Below the pieces are notes generated by a model. That model had not been told where the DNA came from. It was given only the letters and a program-made list of their open reading frames with translations, and ran no database searches. Position numbers and translations under genes: made by a program. A DNA stretch of 64,000 nucleotides from Myxococcales bacterium (GTDB lineage Bacteria; Myxococcota_A; Polyangia; Palsa-1104): contig PNAM01000010.1 in assembly GCA_003170275.1 (NCBI GenBank), forward strand, positions 1 through 64,000, given 5' to 3'. Within the stretch, counting starts at the first letter, position 1. Every line of letters begins with the position of its first letter. Below are positions 40,334 through 49,696 of the stretch, piece by piece.

Positions 40334-41755
40334 ATGCGCAGGTCCAACTCGTACATCCTGGTGATCACCGTCCTCAGCACCTTCCTCGGCATGGCCGTGG
40401 TCGGCGGCGCATCGCTGGCGCTGCCGAAAAAATATAGCCCGTACCATAAGTTGAACATCTTCACGCGCGTGCTGTCGTACGTGGAGAACAACTATGTGGA
40501 GAACGTCGATCACGACGAGCTGATCTACGGCGCGATCAAGGGCATGCTCGACACGCTCGATCCGCACACCTCGTTCCTAAAGCCCGACCAATACAAAGAG
40601 ATGAAGATCGATACGCAGGGTGAGTTCGGCGGCGTGGGCATCGAGGTGGAGATGCGGCCGGCGCCCGATCCGAGCGCGCCCAAGGACGTGCCGCGCGACA
40701 ACGTGCTGACCATCATGTCGGCGATCGACGGCACGCCGGCGGCGCGCGCCGGGCTGACCACCGGCGACATGATCGTGAAGATCGACGAGCTGTCGACGCG
40801 CAACCTGCGTATGGACGACGCGGTCCAGAAGATGCGCGGCAAGAAGGGCTCGTCGGTCACCTTGACGGTAGAACGGCCGGGCAAGTGGAAGGATCCGAAG
40901 GTGTTCACGCTGTCGCGCGAGATCATCAAGATCGACAACGTGGTCGCGCGCTCGCTCGAGCCGGGCTACGGTTTGGTGCGCCTGAAGCAGTTCAGCGAGA
41001 ACTCGGATCGCGACATCTCGACGGCGCTCGACAAGCTGGAGAAGGAATCACCGACGGGGCGGCTCAACGGGCTGGTGCTCGATCTGCGCAACAACCCGGG
41101 AGGCCTGCTCGATCAGGCGGTGCGCATCGCCGACGAGTTCATCGAGAGCGGCCTGATCGTGCGCACCGAGGGCAAGGACGGCCGGGTGATCGACGAAGAG
41201 AAGGCGCACTCACGCGGCACGCGCGTGGGCTTCCCGATCATCGTGCTGGTCAACGGCGGCTCGGCGTCCGCGTCGGAGATCGTCGCCGGCGCGCTGCAGG
41301 ATCACGGGCGCGCGGCGATCATGGGCACCCAGACCTTCGGCAAGGGATCGGTCCAGACCGTGATCGAGCTCGACGATGGATCGGCGCTCAAGCTGACCAT
41401 CGCGCGCTACTACACCCCGTCGGGAAAATCGATTCAGGAGCGCGGGATCACGCCGGACGTGGTGGTCGAGCAGGTCAAGATGGCCGACCTGAAGCCGCTC
41501 CATGGCGAGGAGCCGGTGCAGAAGGAGCGCGACCTGCAGGGCCACCTGCGCAACACCCAGTTGGAAGGCCTTCCGGCGCCCGGGAAGGTGGAAGGCAAGA
41601 AGGTAACCAAAGCCGCCGCCAGCGCGTATCAAGTAATCGGTGACGACTTCCAGCTCAAGACCGCCTACGATTACCTCAAAGCATGGCAGATCTTCGCTCG
41701 ACCCGGGGTAGTCCCGGCCATCGGACAACCGAATCACGAGACCGCCGGCCGGTGA
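40334..41755 (+). CDS. ctpA: C-terminal processing peptidase (S41, CtpA/Prc)
   Basis: 473 residues from the ATG at 40334; TTGGAG just before serves as ribosome-binding site, and the upstream TTG is a less likely start. N-terminal membrane anchor, then a PDZ domain (GTPAARAGLTTGDMIVKID), then the S41 core with ASASEIVAGALQDH (catalytic Ser near 312) and TFGKGSVQT (catalytic Lys near 335). Degrades or trims periplasmic wall hydrolases. Close linkage to ftsEX-envC matches the ftsE-ftsX-envC-ctp order known from many proteobacteria, which points to peptidoglycan-hydrolase control. Confidence 0.94.
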   Translation: MRRSNSYILVITVLSTFLGMAVVGGASLALPKKYSPYHKLNIFTRVLSYVENNYVENVDHDELIYGAIKGMLDTLDPHTSFLKPDQYKEMKIDTQGEFGGVGIEVEMRPAPDPSAPKDVPRDNVLTIMSAIDGTPAARAGLTTGDMIVKIDELSTRNLRMDDAVQKMRGKKGSSVTLTVERPGKWKDPKVFTLSREIIKIDNVVARSLEPGYGLVRLKQFSENSDRDISTALDKLEKESPTGRLNGLVLDLRNNPGGLLDQAVRIADEFIESGLIVRTEGKDGRVIDEEKAHSRGTRVGFPIIVLVNGGSASASEIVAGALQDHGRAAIMGTQTFGKGSVQTVIELDDGSALKLTIARYYTPSGKSIQERGITPDVVVEQVKMADLKPLHGEEPVQKERDLQGHLRNTQLEGLPAPGKVEGKKVTKAAASAYQVIGDDFQLKTAYDYLKAWQIFARPGVVPAIGQPNHETAGR

Positions 41756-41758
41756 CGC

Positions 41759-41787
41759 TTGACGTAAAGGCGCCAACGAAATAAACT
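41759..41787 (+). promoter_or_regulatory. Predicted promoter of the twin-FHA gene
   Basis: TTGACG (41759-41764) and TAAACT (41782-41787) with a 17-base spacer, 43 bases before the ATG, in the 74-bp gap after ctpA. Confidence 0.5.
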
Positions 41788-41829
41788 GTTTACCGCCGTC
41801 TGTATCGACAGCCATCGTCGTGGAAGGGC

Positions 41830-43629
41830 ATGTACAAGCTCATCATAGAGGACGACGAAGGAAAAACGACGGTCGTCCCGCTCATCCGGGACGAAATTAC
41901 GATCGGGCGTAAGGAAGGCAACACCATCCGCCTGACCGAGCGCAACGTCTCGCGCAAACACGCCAAGCTTCTCAAGTCGAACGGGTCCGTCTTCATCGAG
42001 GATCTGACCAGCTACAACGGGATCAAGATCAACGGCGATCGCATCGCCGGGCGCGCGCCGATCAACGAGGGCGATCGCATCCAGATCGGCGACTACCAGC
42101 TCGCGCTCAAGCTCGACAAGCAGCAGCAGGCGGGCGCGGCGACGGGCGCGCCGCAGGGGCCGGTGCACGACGAGAAGACCACGCCGTTCATGAAGGACGG
42201 CAACGGCGCGGCGCCGTCCTCGATGATGGAAGCGGCGCCGACGGTGCAGACGCCGCTGTTGCATCCGCCGGTCTCCGGGCAGCAGGACACGCCGGCGCGG
42301 CTGGTGGTGGTGTCGTCGAACTTCGCCGGGCAGGAGTTCTTGCTCGACAAGGCGGCGGTGGTGATCGGACGCACCGACGAGAACGACGTGGTGATCAACC
42401 ACCGCTCGATCTCGCGACACCACGCCAAGATCGTGCGCGAGAACGGTCACTACCACATCGTCGATCTGCAGTCGGCCAACGGCGTGCGGGTCAACGGCGA
42501 AGAGTACGGCAAGGTCGAGCTGCGCAAGGGCGATCACATCGACCTCGGACACGTGCGGCTGCGCTTCGTCGCGCCGGGCGAGGACTTCCTGTTCGATCGC
42601 GATGCGCAGGTCGTCGACGTCGGCGGCGGGCGCGGGATGAAGTCGCGCGTGGGGTTGGTGGTCGCGCTCCTGGTGGTGGTGCTGGCGCTCGTCGGCGGTG
42701 CGATCGCGCTGGTGAAGCTGGGCGGCAAGGGCGGCGACAAGAGCGGTGACACCGGGCAGCACTCGGGCGACACCGAGGGCCAGGTGGCCAAGCTGCTGCT
42801 CGACGCCGACAAGGCGATGAAGACCGGCGATTGGGACAGCGCGGTCACCAAGTGCGACGAGGCGCTCAAGCTCGACTCGTCACAGGAGATGGCGCGCGAC
42901 AAGCGGCAGAAGGCCGAGGCGGAGAAGAAGAACCACGCCGCGTACCTGAACTTCATCTCGTTCGCCGACAAGAACGATCTCGACGCGGCGGTGGCCTCGT
43001 GGAACGAGGTCGCCGAGGATTCGGTGTATCGCCAGAAGGGCGCCGAGCGCTTCGCGCAGGTGAAGAAGGCGTACATGCGCTCGCAGCTCGATCTGGCGCG
43101 CAAGGCCAAGGCGGCCAACAAGTGCGAAGAGGCGCGCCAGCACGTCGAGGCGGTGCTGATGGTCGACGAGTCGAACGCCGAGGGGCAGGAGATCATCAAG
43201 TCGTGCGGCATCGTGCGCACGCCGCCGCAGCCGCCGGTGATCAAGCAGCCGAAGGAGCCCAAGGAGCCCAAGGTCGCGGTGCAGCCGAAGGTGAAGGAGC
43301 CGCGCGAGCCCAAGGAGCCCAAGGAGCCAAAGGCCACCGTCGAGCCGAACGAATCGGATACGCCGCCGGCGAACGCCAACAACCCGATCGCCGACAAGAT
43401 CTACCAGGAGGCGCAGGACGCGTACGTGCACGGGCAGTACGCCAACGCGATCGAGCTGGCCAACAAGCTCAAGAAGCTGCAGCCGGCCAAGGCGTGGCGG
43501 ATCATCGGCGCGTCGAACTGCTTCTTGAAGGATCGCACCGGCGCGATGTCGGCGTGGGGCAAGCTCGACCCGACCGGCCGTCAGTTCTTGAAGTACGTGT
43601 GCTCGCGCAACGCGATCACGATCCCGTAG
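41830..43629 (+). CDS. Twin FHA-domain protein with membrane helix and TPR
   Basis: 599 residues. Two forkhead-associated phosphothreonine-binding domains: residues about 15-95 (DEITIGRKEGNTIRL, RNVSRKHAKLLKSNG) and 165-250 (AVVIGRTDENDVVI, RSISRHHAKIVRENG), each with the GR-S-x-H phosphopeptide motif. A membrane helix (VGLVVALLVVVLALVGGAIAL) at about 275-295 follows, then TPR-like helices, then a (KEP) repeat linker and a final TPR-like region. It likely reads Ser/Thr-kinase signals at the membrane, as in myxobacterial signalling. Ends in a 14-base antiparallel overlap with the next gene. Confidence 0.85.
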   Translation: MYKLIIEDDEGKTTVVPLIRDEITIGRKEGNTIRLTERNVSRKHAKLLKSNGSVFIEDLTSYNGIKINGDRIAGRAPINEGDRIQIGDYQLALKLDKQQQAGAATGAPQGPVHDEKTTPFMKDGNGAAPSSMMEAAPTVQTPLLHPPVSGQQDTPARLVVVSSNFAGQEFLLDKAAVVIGRTDENDVVINHRSISRHHAKIVRENGHYHIVDLQSANGVRVNGEEYGKVELRKGDHIDLGHVRLRFVAPGEDFLFDRDAQVVDVGGGRGMKSRVGLVVALLVVVLALVGGAIALVKLGGKGGDKSGDTGQHSGDTEGQVAKLLLDADKAMKTGDWDSAVTKCDEALKLDSSQEMARDKRQKAEAEKKNHAAYLNFISFADKNDLDAAVASWNEVAEDSVYRQKGAERFAQVKKAYMRSQLDLARKAKAANKCEEARQHVEAVLMVDESNAEGQEIIKSCGIVRTPPQPPVIKQPKEPKEPKVAVQPKVKEPREPKEPKEPKATVEPNESDTPPANANNPIADKIYQEAQDAYVHGQYANAIELANKLKKLQPAKAWRIIGASNCFLKDRTGAMSAWGKLDPTGRQFLKYVCSRNAITIP

Positions 43630-44512
43630 CGCGATCGACGGCTGGCAGGGCTGCGACGGTTTCGGCTACGGTCAGCCCGGCCCACCCACTGAACGCGATC
43701 GCGCACGACGCGGGCAGGCTCTTGGCGAGCGCGGCGACGTCGAGCATGCCGCGACCGGGCGCGAGCGAGCCGACCGGACCGCACGCGTCGCCCACGTACG
43801 CGAGCAGCGCGGGTTTGCCGAACGCCTCGGCGGTGTGCGCGAGCGAGTGAAAGCCCATCAGCTCGGGCAGGTGCGCGGCGGCGAGATCGAACAGCGAGCC
43901 GAGCGGCGCGCCGGCGCAGTCGGCCAACAGAAAGCCGAGCTCGCGCGGCGAGGGCACGTCGACGAATCGGCGCCCGTTGCGCACGACCAGCTGCAGGCCG
44001 GCGTGCTCGGCGGCGCGCGCCAGCCGTTCGATCGCGCGCCGGGCGGCGTCGAGCGAGCGGCCGCCGGCGTCTTCGCGCGCGTCGGCCAGCTTGCGCACCA
44101 GCCGCTCCTCGAGATCGGCGCGCAGGAACTTGTCGCGCGCGAACGCCCACTCCTTGTCGAGCATCGCCACCCGGCCCAGGCGCAGCGCCACGAAGCGCGC
44201 CCCGAGGGCCCCGGCGCGACGGATGGTCGCCTCGACCGCCTCGAGCGCCACCTGGGCCTCGTCCTTGTCCGGCGAGCACAGCTCGGCCGAGGAGTACCGC
44301 CCCGCCGGGCAGGGCGCCTCGACGGCCAGCACCGGCAGCTCCTCGGCGCGCCGCAACAGGTCCCGCTCGAGGCCCTCGAGCCGCCCCGGGTCGAGCGCGG
44401 CGTCGAGAACCACCCCGCCGGCGTCCGCGCGCAGCAGCACATCGACGATCTCGGCCGGTCCCAGACCCGCCGAATGCGCGAATCCCGTCGAGAGCGCGGC
44501 CACGTGAGGCAT
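43616..44512 (-). CDS. Xylose isomerase-like TIM-barrel protein
   Basis: 298 residues. The pattern EIVDVLLRADAGGVVLDAAL, VLAVEAPCPAG, ALGARFVALRLGRV, LQLVVRNGRRFVD, LGSLFDLAAAHL, MGFHSLAHTAEAF matches the AP endonuclease family 2 / sugar phosphate isomerase-epimerase barrel. Most metal-ligand His and Glu of active enzymes (for example a conserved HxD/E pair) are replaced or absent, so it may be inactive or bind a different ligand. The stop overlaps the FHA gene's stop region. Substrate unknown. Confidence 0.62.
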   Translation of the reverse strand: MPHVAALSTGFAHSAGLGPAEIVDVLLRADAGGVVLDAALDPGRLEGLERDLLRRAEELPVLAVEAPCPAGRYSSAELCSPDKDEAQVALEAVEATIRRAGALGARFVALRLGRVAMLDKEWAFARDKFLRADLEERLVRKLADAREDAGGRSLDAARRAIERLARAAEHAGLQLVVRNGRRFVDVPSPRELGFLLADCAGAPLGSLFDLAAAHLPELMGFHSLAHTAEAFGKPALLAYVGDACGPVGSLAPGRGMLDVAALAKSLPASCAIAFSGWAGLTVAETVAALPAVDRATGS

Positions 44513-44543
44513 TGCGTGAAGACAGTAAGCCTCAGGGGTTTCA

Positions 44544-44573
44544 TTGACAACATGCGCTTTTCCGGCGTATTTT
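44544..44573 (+). promoter_or_regulatory. Predicted promoter of the TSP3-OmpA gene
   Basis: TTGACA (44544-44549, perfect) and TATTTT (44568-44573) with an 18-base spacer, 60 bases upstream of the start. The spacing from the isomerase-like gene start is only about 30 bases. Confidence 0.55.
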
Positions 44574-44634
44574 TGCGGGGCACAAAAACGTTTTCTCGCT
44601 TTAAACGTTCAAGGTTGGCTTGGAGGCCCGTGGA

Positions 44635-46665
44635 ATGGTGCGCGCTCGCCCGCGAAGGGCACGAGGAAGCGCAATTGGTCTGGTCCTTGCGCTAGGCGTC
44701 GTCGCAGCTTCGCCCGCGGCCCGGGCGCAAGACGCGGGAGGAAATACCTTCAACCTGCAGCTCTTCAGACCTGCGGTGGACTCGAAGGGTTATTTCACCC
44801 AGAACGCGTCTCAGATCCTCGGCCACCTCGATTTCTCCATCGGTCTCATCGGCACCTACGCGCGCAACACGCTAGAGCTGAACGGGCCCTCGGTCACGAA
44901 CTCGCGTGGCCAGACGTCGGCGACCTCGTTGCAGGTCTCGGACTTCGTGACCGCGCAGGTGCAGGCGGCGCTCGGTCTGTTCAAGTGGGTCGAGATCGGC
45001 GTGTCGCTGCCGGTGCACATCATGTTCGGCGGGCGCTCTCCCGGCTACAAGTCGCCGTCCAACGGCAACCTCGACAACGATCTCAGCTTCTCCGGGCAGT
45101 TCGTCGGCGACATCGGCATCCATCCCAAGTTGCGCCTGCTCAACACGTCGAAGTATCCGGTGGGTTTGGCGGTCATCACCTCGCTGTACGTGCCGTCGGG
45201 CGACTCGCAAAAATTTCTCGGCGAAGGCAACGTTTCGATCCGGCCCGAGATCATCGTCGACAAGGAGTTCGGCTTCACGCGTCGCTTCCGCATGGCGCTC
45301 AACGTGGGCGCGCTGGTGCGCTTCAACAAGAACACCTTCACCGATCACGGCACCACCATCCCGGGCGATCCGGCGGTGACGCCGGCGGGCGGCGCGGTCA
45401 ACACGCCGTTCTGCCAGCCAGGCAGCCTCGTCGGTGGAATTGGGATGGGCATGTTCACCGCCCCGGCGGCCGGCACCTGCGGCACCGGGCAGTCGCGCTC
45501 GCTCGGCACGCAGCTCACCTACGGCCTCGGCATCTCCGGCGCAGTGGTGCAGCAGAAGTTCGACCTCTTGCTGGAGCTCTACGGCTACGCGGACGTGACC
45601 GGCAGCGCGAACGGCTATCCGATGGAGTGGCTGGCCGGCGGCAAGGTGTACCTCGCGTCGAAGTCGTACTTCCAGTTCGGCGCGGGCACCGGGATCATCC
45701 CCGGCCAGACCGGCTCGCCGCAGGTGCGCGCGTTCATCGGCTTCATCTTCGAGCCGTCGATCGGCGATCGCGACGGCGACGGGATCAAGGACGACGTCGA
45801 CAAGTGCCCCGACGATCCCGAGGATCACGACGACTTCGAGGACGAGGACGGCTGCCCCGATCCGGACAACGATCGCGACGGCATCCTCGACAAGGACGAC
45901 AAGTGCCCGAACGAGCCCGAGACCAAGAACGGCTTCGAGGACGCCGACGGCTGCCCGGATTCGCTCGATCTCGACCGCGACGGCGACGGCATCCCGGATC
46001 GCGTGGACAAGTGCCCGGACGATCCGGAGGACAAGGATGGCTTCGAGGACGCCGACGGTTGCCCGGATCCGGACAACGACAAGGACGGCATCCTCGACGT
46101 GGACGACCTGTGCCCGAACGATCCCGAGGACAAGGACGGGTTCGAGGACCAGGACGGCTGCCCGGATCCGGATAACGACAAGGACCGCATCCTCGACAAG
46201 GACGACAAGTGCCCGAACGAGCCGGAGACCTACAACGGCTTCCAGGATGAGGACGGCTGCCCGGACAAGGGACGCGTGCTGTTGCGGCGAGGCAAGCTGG
46301 AGATCCTCGACAAGATCTACTTCGAGACCGCCAAGGCGATCATCAAGCCGGTCTCGTTCCCGATCTTGAACGCGATCGCGGCGACGCTCAAGGGCAACCC
46401 GGCGCTGCTCCTGCTCGAGGTGCAGGGGCACGCGGACGAACGCGGCGACGACGACTACAACATGCGGCTGACCGAGGATCGCGCGGCGGCGGTGAAGACC
46501 TATCTGATCGAGCATGGGGTCGAAGGCGACCGGCTGCAGTCCCACGGCTACGGCGAGACCAAGCCGGTGTGCCCACAGCACAACGATGCGTGCTGGTCGA
46601 AGAACCGTCGCGTGGAGTTCGTCATCCTGCGCCGCAGCGACAATCCCATACCCGACGTCAACTAG
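44635..46665 (+). CDS. OmpA-family protein with thrombospondin type-3 repeats
   Basis: 676 residues from the ATG at 44635 (TTGGAGG nine bases upstream), with a signal peptide ending PAARA. An N-terminal barrel (about 30-375) of the myxobacterial porin/OprF kind, then five calcium-binding TSP3 repeats (residues 378-544), then an OmpA peptidoglycan-binding domain (KIYFETAKAIIKP, GHADERGDDDYN, NRRVEF). Structural outer-membrane protein that anchors the membrane to the wall; the Ca2+-binding repeats stiffen the linker. Confidence 0.92.
   Translation: MVRARPRRARGSAIGLVLALGVVAASPAARAQDAGGNTFNLQLFRPAVDSKGYFTQNASQILGHLDFSIGLIGTYARNTLELNGPSVTNSRGQTSATSLQVSDFVTAQVQAALGLFKWVEIGVSLPVHIMFGGRSPGYKSPSNGNLDNDLSFSGQFVGDIGIHPKLRLLNTSKYPVGLAVITSLYVPSGDSQKFLGEGNVSIRPEIIVDKEFGFTRRFRMALNVGALVRFNKNTFTDHGTTIPGDPAVTPAGGAVNTPFCQPGSLVGGIGMGMFTAPAAGTCGTGQSRSLGTQLTYGLGISGAVVQQKFDLLLELYGYADVTGSANGYPMEWLAGGKVYLASKSYFQFGAGTGIIPGQTGSPQVRAFIGFIFEPSIGDRDGDGIKDDVDKCPDDPEDHDDFEDEDGCPDPDNDRDGILDKDDKCPNEPETKNGFEDADGCPDSLDLDRDGDGIPDRVDKCPDDPEDKDGFEDADGCPDPDNDKDGILDVDDLCPNDPEDKDGFEDQDGCPDPDNDKDRILDKDDKCPNEPETYNGFQDEDGCPDKGRVLLRRGKLEILDKIYFETAKAIIKPVSFPILNAIAATLKGNPALLLLEVQGHADERGDDDYNMRLTEDRAAAVKTYLIEHGVEGDRLQSHGYGETKPVCPQHNDACWSKNRRVEFVILRRSDNPIPDVN
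45766..46266 (+). repeat. Five thrombospondin type-3 repeats
   Basis: Five tandem units of 30-35 residues (about 90-105 bp each) with the DxDxDGxxD calcium-binding pattern, alternating between (D)DKCPDDPED-type and DKCPNEPET-type units, each ending GCPD. Units at both ends are the most diverged. Confidence 0.9.
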
Positions 46666-46682
46666 CCGGCCCGCCGCAACCG

Positions 46683-47591
46683 ATGGCTTTCCGCACAGCG
46701 TTGTTCTTCTTGGCTGTGGTGTCAGGCTGCGGCACCGTCCATGTCCAATATCCGGCAGGCCTCCCCCGACCCAAGATCGTCACGATTCAGCTGTACGCGT
46801 CCCTAGTCCACGACCGATCTACCGGCCGTGACGTCCGCCGCTACAATGGCGTCCTGGCCATGGAGGCCGGCTGTCTCAAGGCGGCGATGAGCGCTGGCCA
46901 GGCCGTCAGTGTCTATCGCGGCAGCACATCGTCCGAGACCGAGAGCACGATCACCTTTTTCAATGATTCGATCGATCCTCGGCGGGCCGCGGACGAAACA
47001 GGAGCGGATGCGATCATTACCGGCACTGCTCGTCTGACGCCGCGCTCAGCGCGCGTCGAAGAGCTCACCATGGAAGCGGTCTCGCCCGGCGGACGAAAGC
47101 TCGCGCAGGCCGACTTCAGCAACGGCGACGGCGCCGAGCCGTTCGAAGCCGGAGAACAAACCTGCCGAGAGCTGTTCCGCGGTTGGGGCCCGCCCACACT
47201 GTCGCCAGCTCCGCGCGCCGCGCCGCGCTCGGTGTACGTGCTCGGAGGAACGAACGAGCCCGGCGAAGCGTTGCGCGACGGCTGCGCGAAGAGCGTACAA
47301 AGCGCTGGACTCAAGGTGATCGCGTCGATCGCGTCGACCAGCGCGGTGCCGCGAGGCTACCAGACGGTGTGGAAACGGCTTGCGTGGGAAACCGGTGCAG
47401 ACTCCTTCATCGCAACCCAGGGCGCATTTCCCCTGGATGGCGCGCCGCAGGTCGCCGAGGCACTGGTCTGGCTCACCGACGCAAGTGGCATCGTGCAGAA
47501 CGGTAGCTTCTTCGACGGCGCAGGGTCGGTCCGCGATCCGGCGTCCGTGGGGCTCGATTTGTGCCGCAAGGTTCTCGCCGGTCCGCGCTGA
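46683..47591 (+). CDS. Hypothetical lipoprotein
   Basis: 302 residues from the ATG at 46683 (MAFRTALFFLAVVSGC, lipobox SGC). Starts 17 bp after the OmpA-TSP3 gene. The product is soluble with two loosely similar halves: ADAIITGTARLTPRSARVEEL and ADSFIATQGAFPLDGAPQV. The A(D/E)xxIxGT pattern recalls the nucleotide-like repeat of the CsgG/curli or LptE class only vaguely. No recognised domain. Codon use and GC are as in its neighbours. Confidence 0.6.
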   Translation: MAFRTALFFLAVVSGCGTVHVQYPAGLPRPKIVTIQLYASLVHDRSTGRDVRRYNGVLAMEAGCLKAAMSAGQAVSVYRGSTSSETESTITFFNDSIDPRRAADETGADAIITGTARLTPRSARVEELTMEAVSPGGRKLAQADFSNGDGAEPFEAGEQTCRELFRGWGPPTLSPAPRAAPRSVYVLGGTNEPGEALRDGCAKSVQSAGLKVIASIASTSAVPRGYQTVWKRLAWETGADSFIATQGAFPLDGAPQVAEALVWLTDASGIVQNGSFFDGAGSVRDPASVGLDLCRKVLAGPR

Positions 47592-47592
47592 G

Positions 47593-49002
<1,410 letters not shown>

Positions 49003-49018
49003 CTATTAATGATGCCAC

Positions 49019-49381
49019 CTAGTCGTGCGGGGCGCCACCGTCGGGGACCGTGGCGAACGCTTCGAGCGCCTGCTTGCCGGACTCGTTGGCCGGGTGGATG
49101 GTGTGGCCGGGGACGTCGAAGTCGAACTCGTAGTGGGCGGCGGCCACGTCGTAGCGGGTGCGTACGATGCCGCGGCAGCCGTGCGTGATCTCGGTGGTCC
49201 ACACGCCGCCCGGCGCGCGCGCCTCCAGGTACGGGCCGAGCTGCCGGTCGCCGATCTTGTAGTTGCGCACCGCGCGCTCGGCCTTGCCGTGATCGCTCGA
49301 ATCGAACGCGCTCTGCAGGATGAGCAGCGATCCGGCGGCGCAGAAGAACAGGATGAACAGCCGGAGCGGCGTCCCTTTCAT
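49019..49381 (-). CDS. Small exported or membrane-anchored protein
   Basis: 120 residues from the ATG overlapping the previous stop (ATGA). One N-terminal hydrophobic stretch (LFILFFCAAGSLLILQSAF) acts as anchor or signal. The mature part has strand-like segments (GVWTTEITHGCRGIVRTRYDV, YEFDFDVPGHTIHPANES) with one Cys. No domain recognised. Its position in a short operon with a small membrane protein, just upstream of HtrA, suggests envelope maintenance, but this is inference. Confidence 0.6.
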   Translation of the reverse strand: MKGTPLRLFILFFCAAGSLLILQSAFDSSDHGKAERAVRNYKIGDRQLGPYLEARAPGGVWTTEITHGCRGIVRTRYDVAAAHYEFDFDVPGHTIHPANESGKQALEAFATVPDGGAPHD

Positions 49382-49695
49382 TTTTTCTTCTTGGTCTTGT
49401 CGTGCACCAGCTTGTCGAGGTCCTTCTGATCTTTGGCGTCGACCGGATCGAGCGGCGCGTGCGAGTGCGGCCCGCCCAGATCGGGTTGCTCCTTGTGCGC
49501 CTGGTCGCGCATGCGGTCGGCGACCTTCTTGGCCTCGTCCTCGGCGCCCTTGGCCAGATCCTTCGCCTCTTGCGTGCCGAAGATCGCGCGCAGGTGGCCC
49601 CACAAGGTCTTGTTGCCGAGCGGGATGGTGGTGGCGAACCAGAATACGATCGCGAAGATCACGAGCGAGAACAGCCAGCGGATGAGTCGAAACAT
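49378..49695 (-). CDS. Small membrane protein with charged coiled-coil tail
   Basis: 105 residues: one N-terminal membrane helix (LIRWLFSLVIFAIVFWFA), then a charged helix rich in E/A/K (AKDLAKGAEDEAKKVADRM), ending in a poly-Lys tail (KTKKKK). Resembles YtxH/ATPase-subunit-I style small membrane scaffolds. Starts one base after the stop of the larger upstream TPP-enzyme gene and overlaps the next ATG. Confidence 0.62.
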   Translation of the reverse strand: MFRLIRWLFSLVIFAIVFWFATTIPLGNKTLWGHLRAIFGTQEAKDLAKGAEDEAKKVADRMRDQAHKEQPDLGGPHSHAPLDPVDAKDQKDLDKLVHDKTKKKK

Positions 49696-49696
49696 G

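Noticed and set aside
45766..46266. Possible CRISPR or recombination repeat
   Set aside because: The repeats encode the TSP3 protein units and vary at codon level; no spacers.
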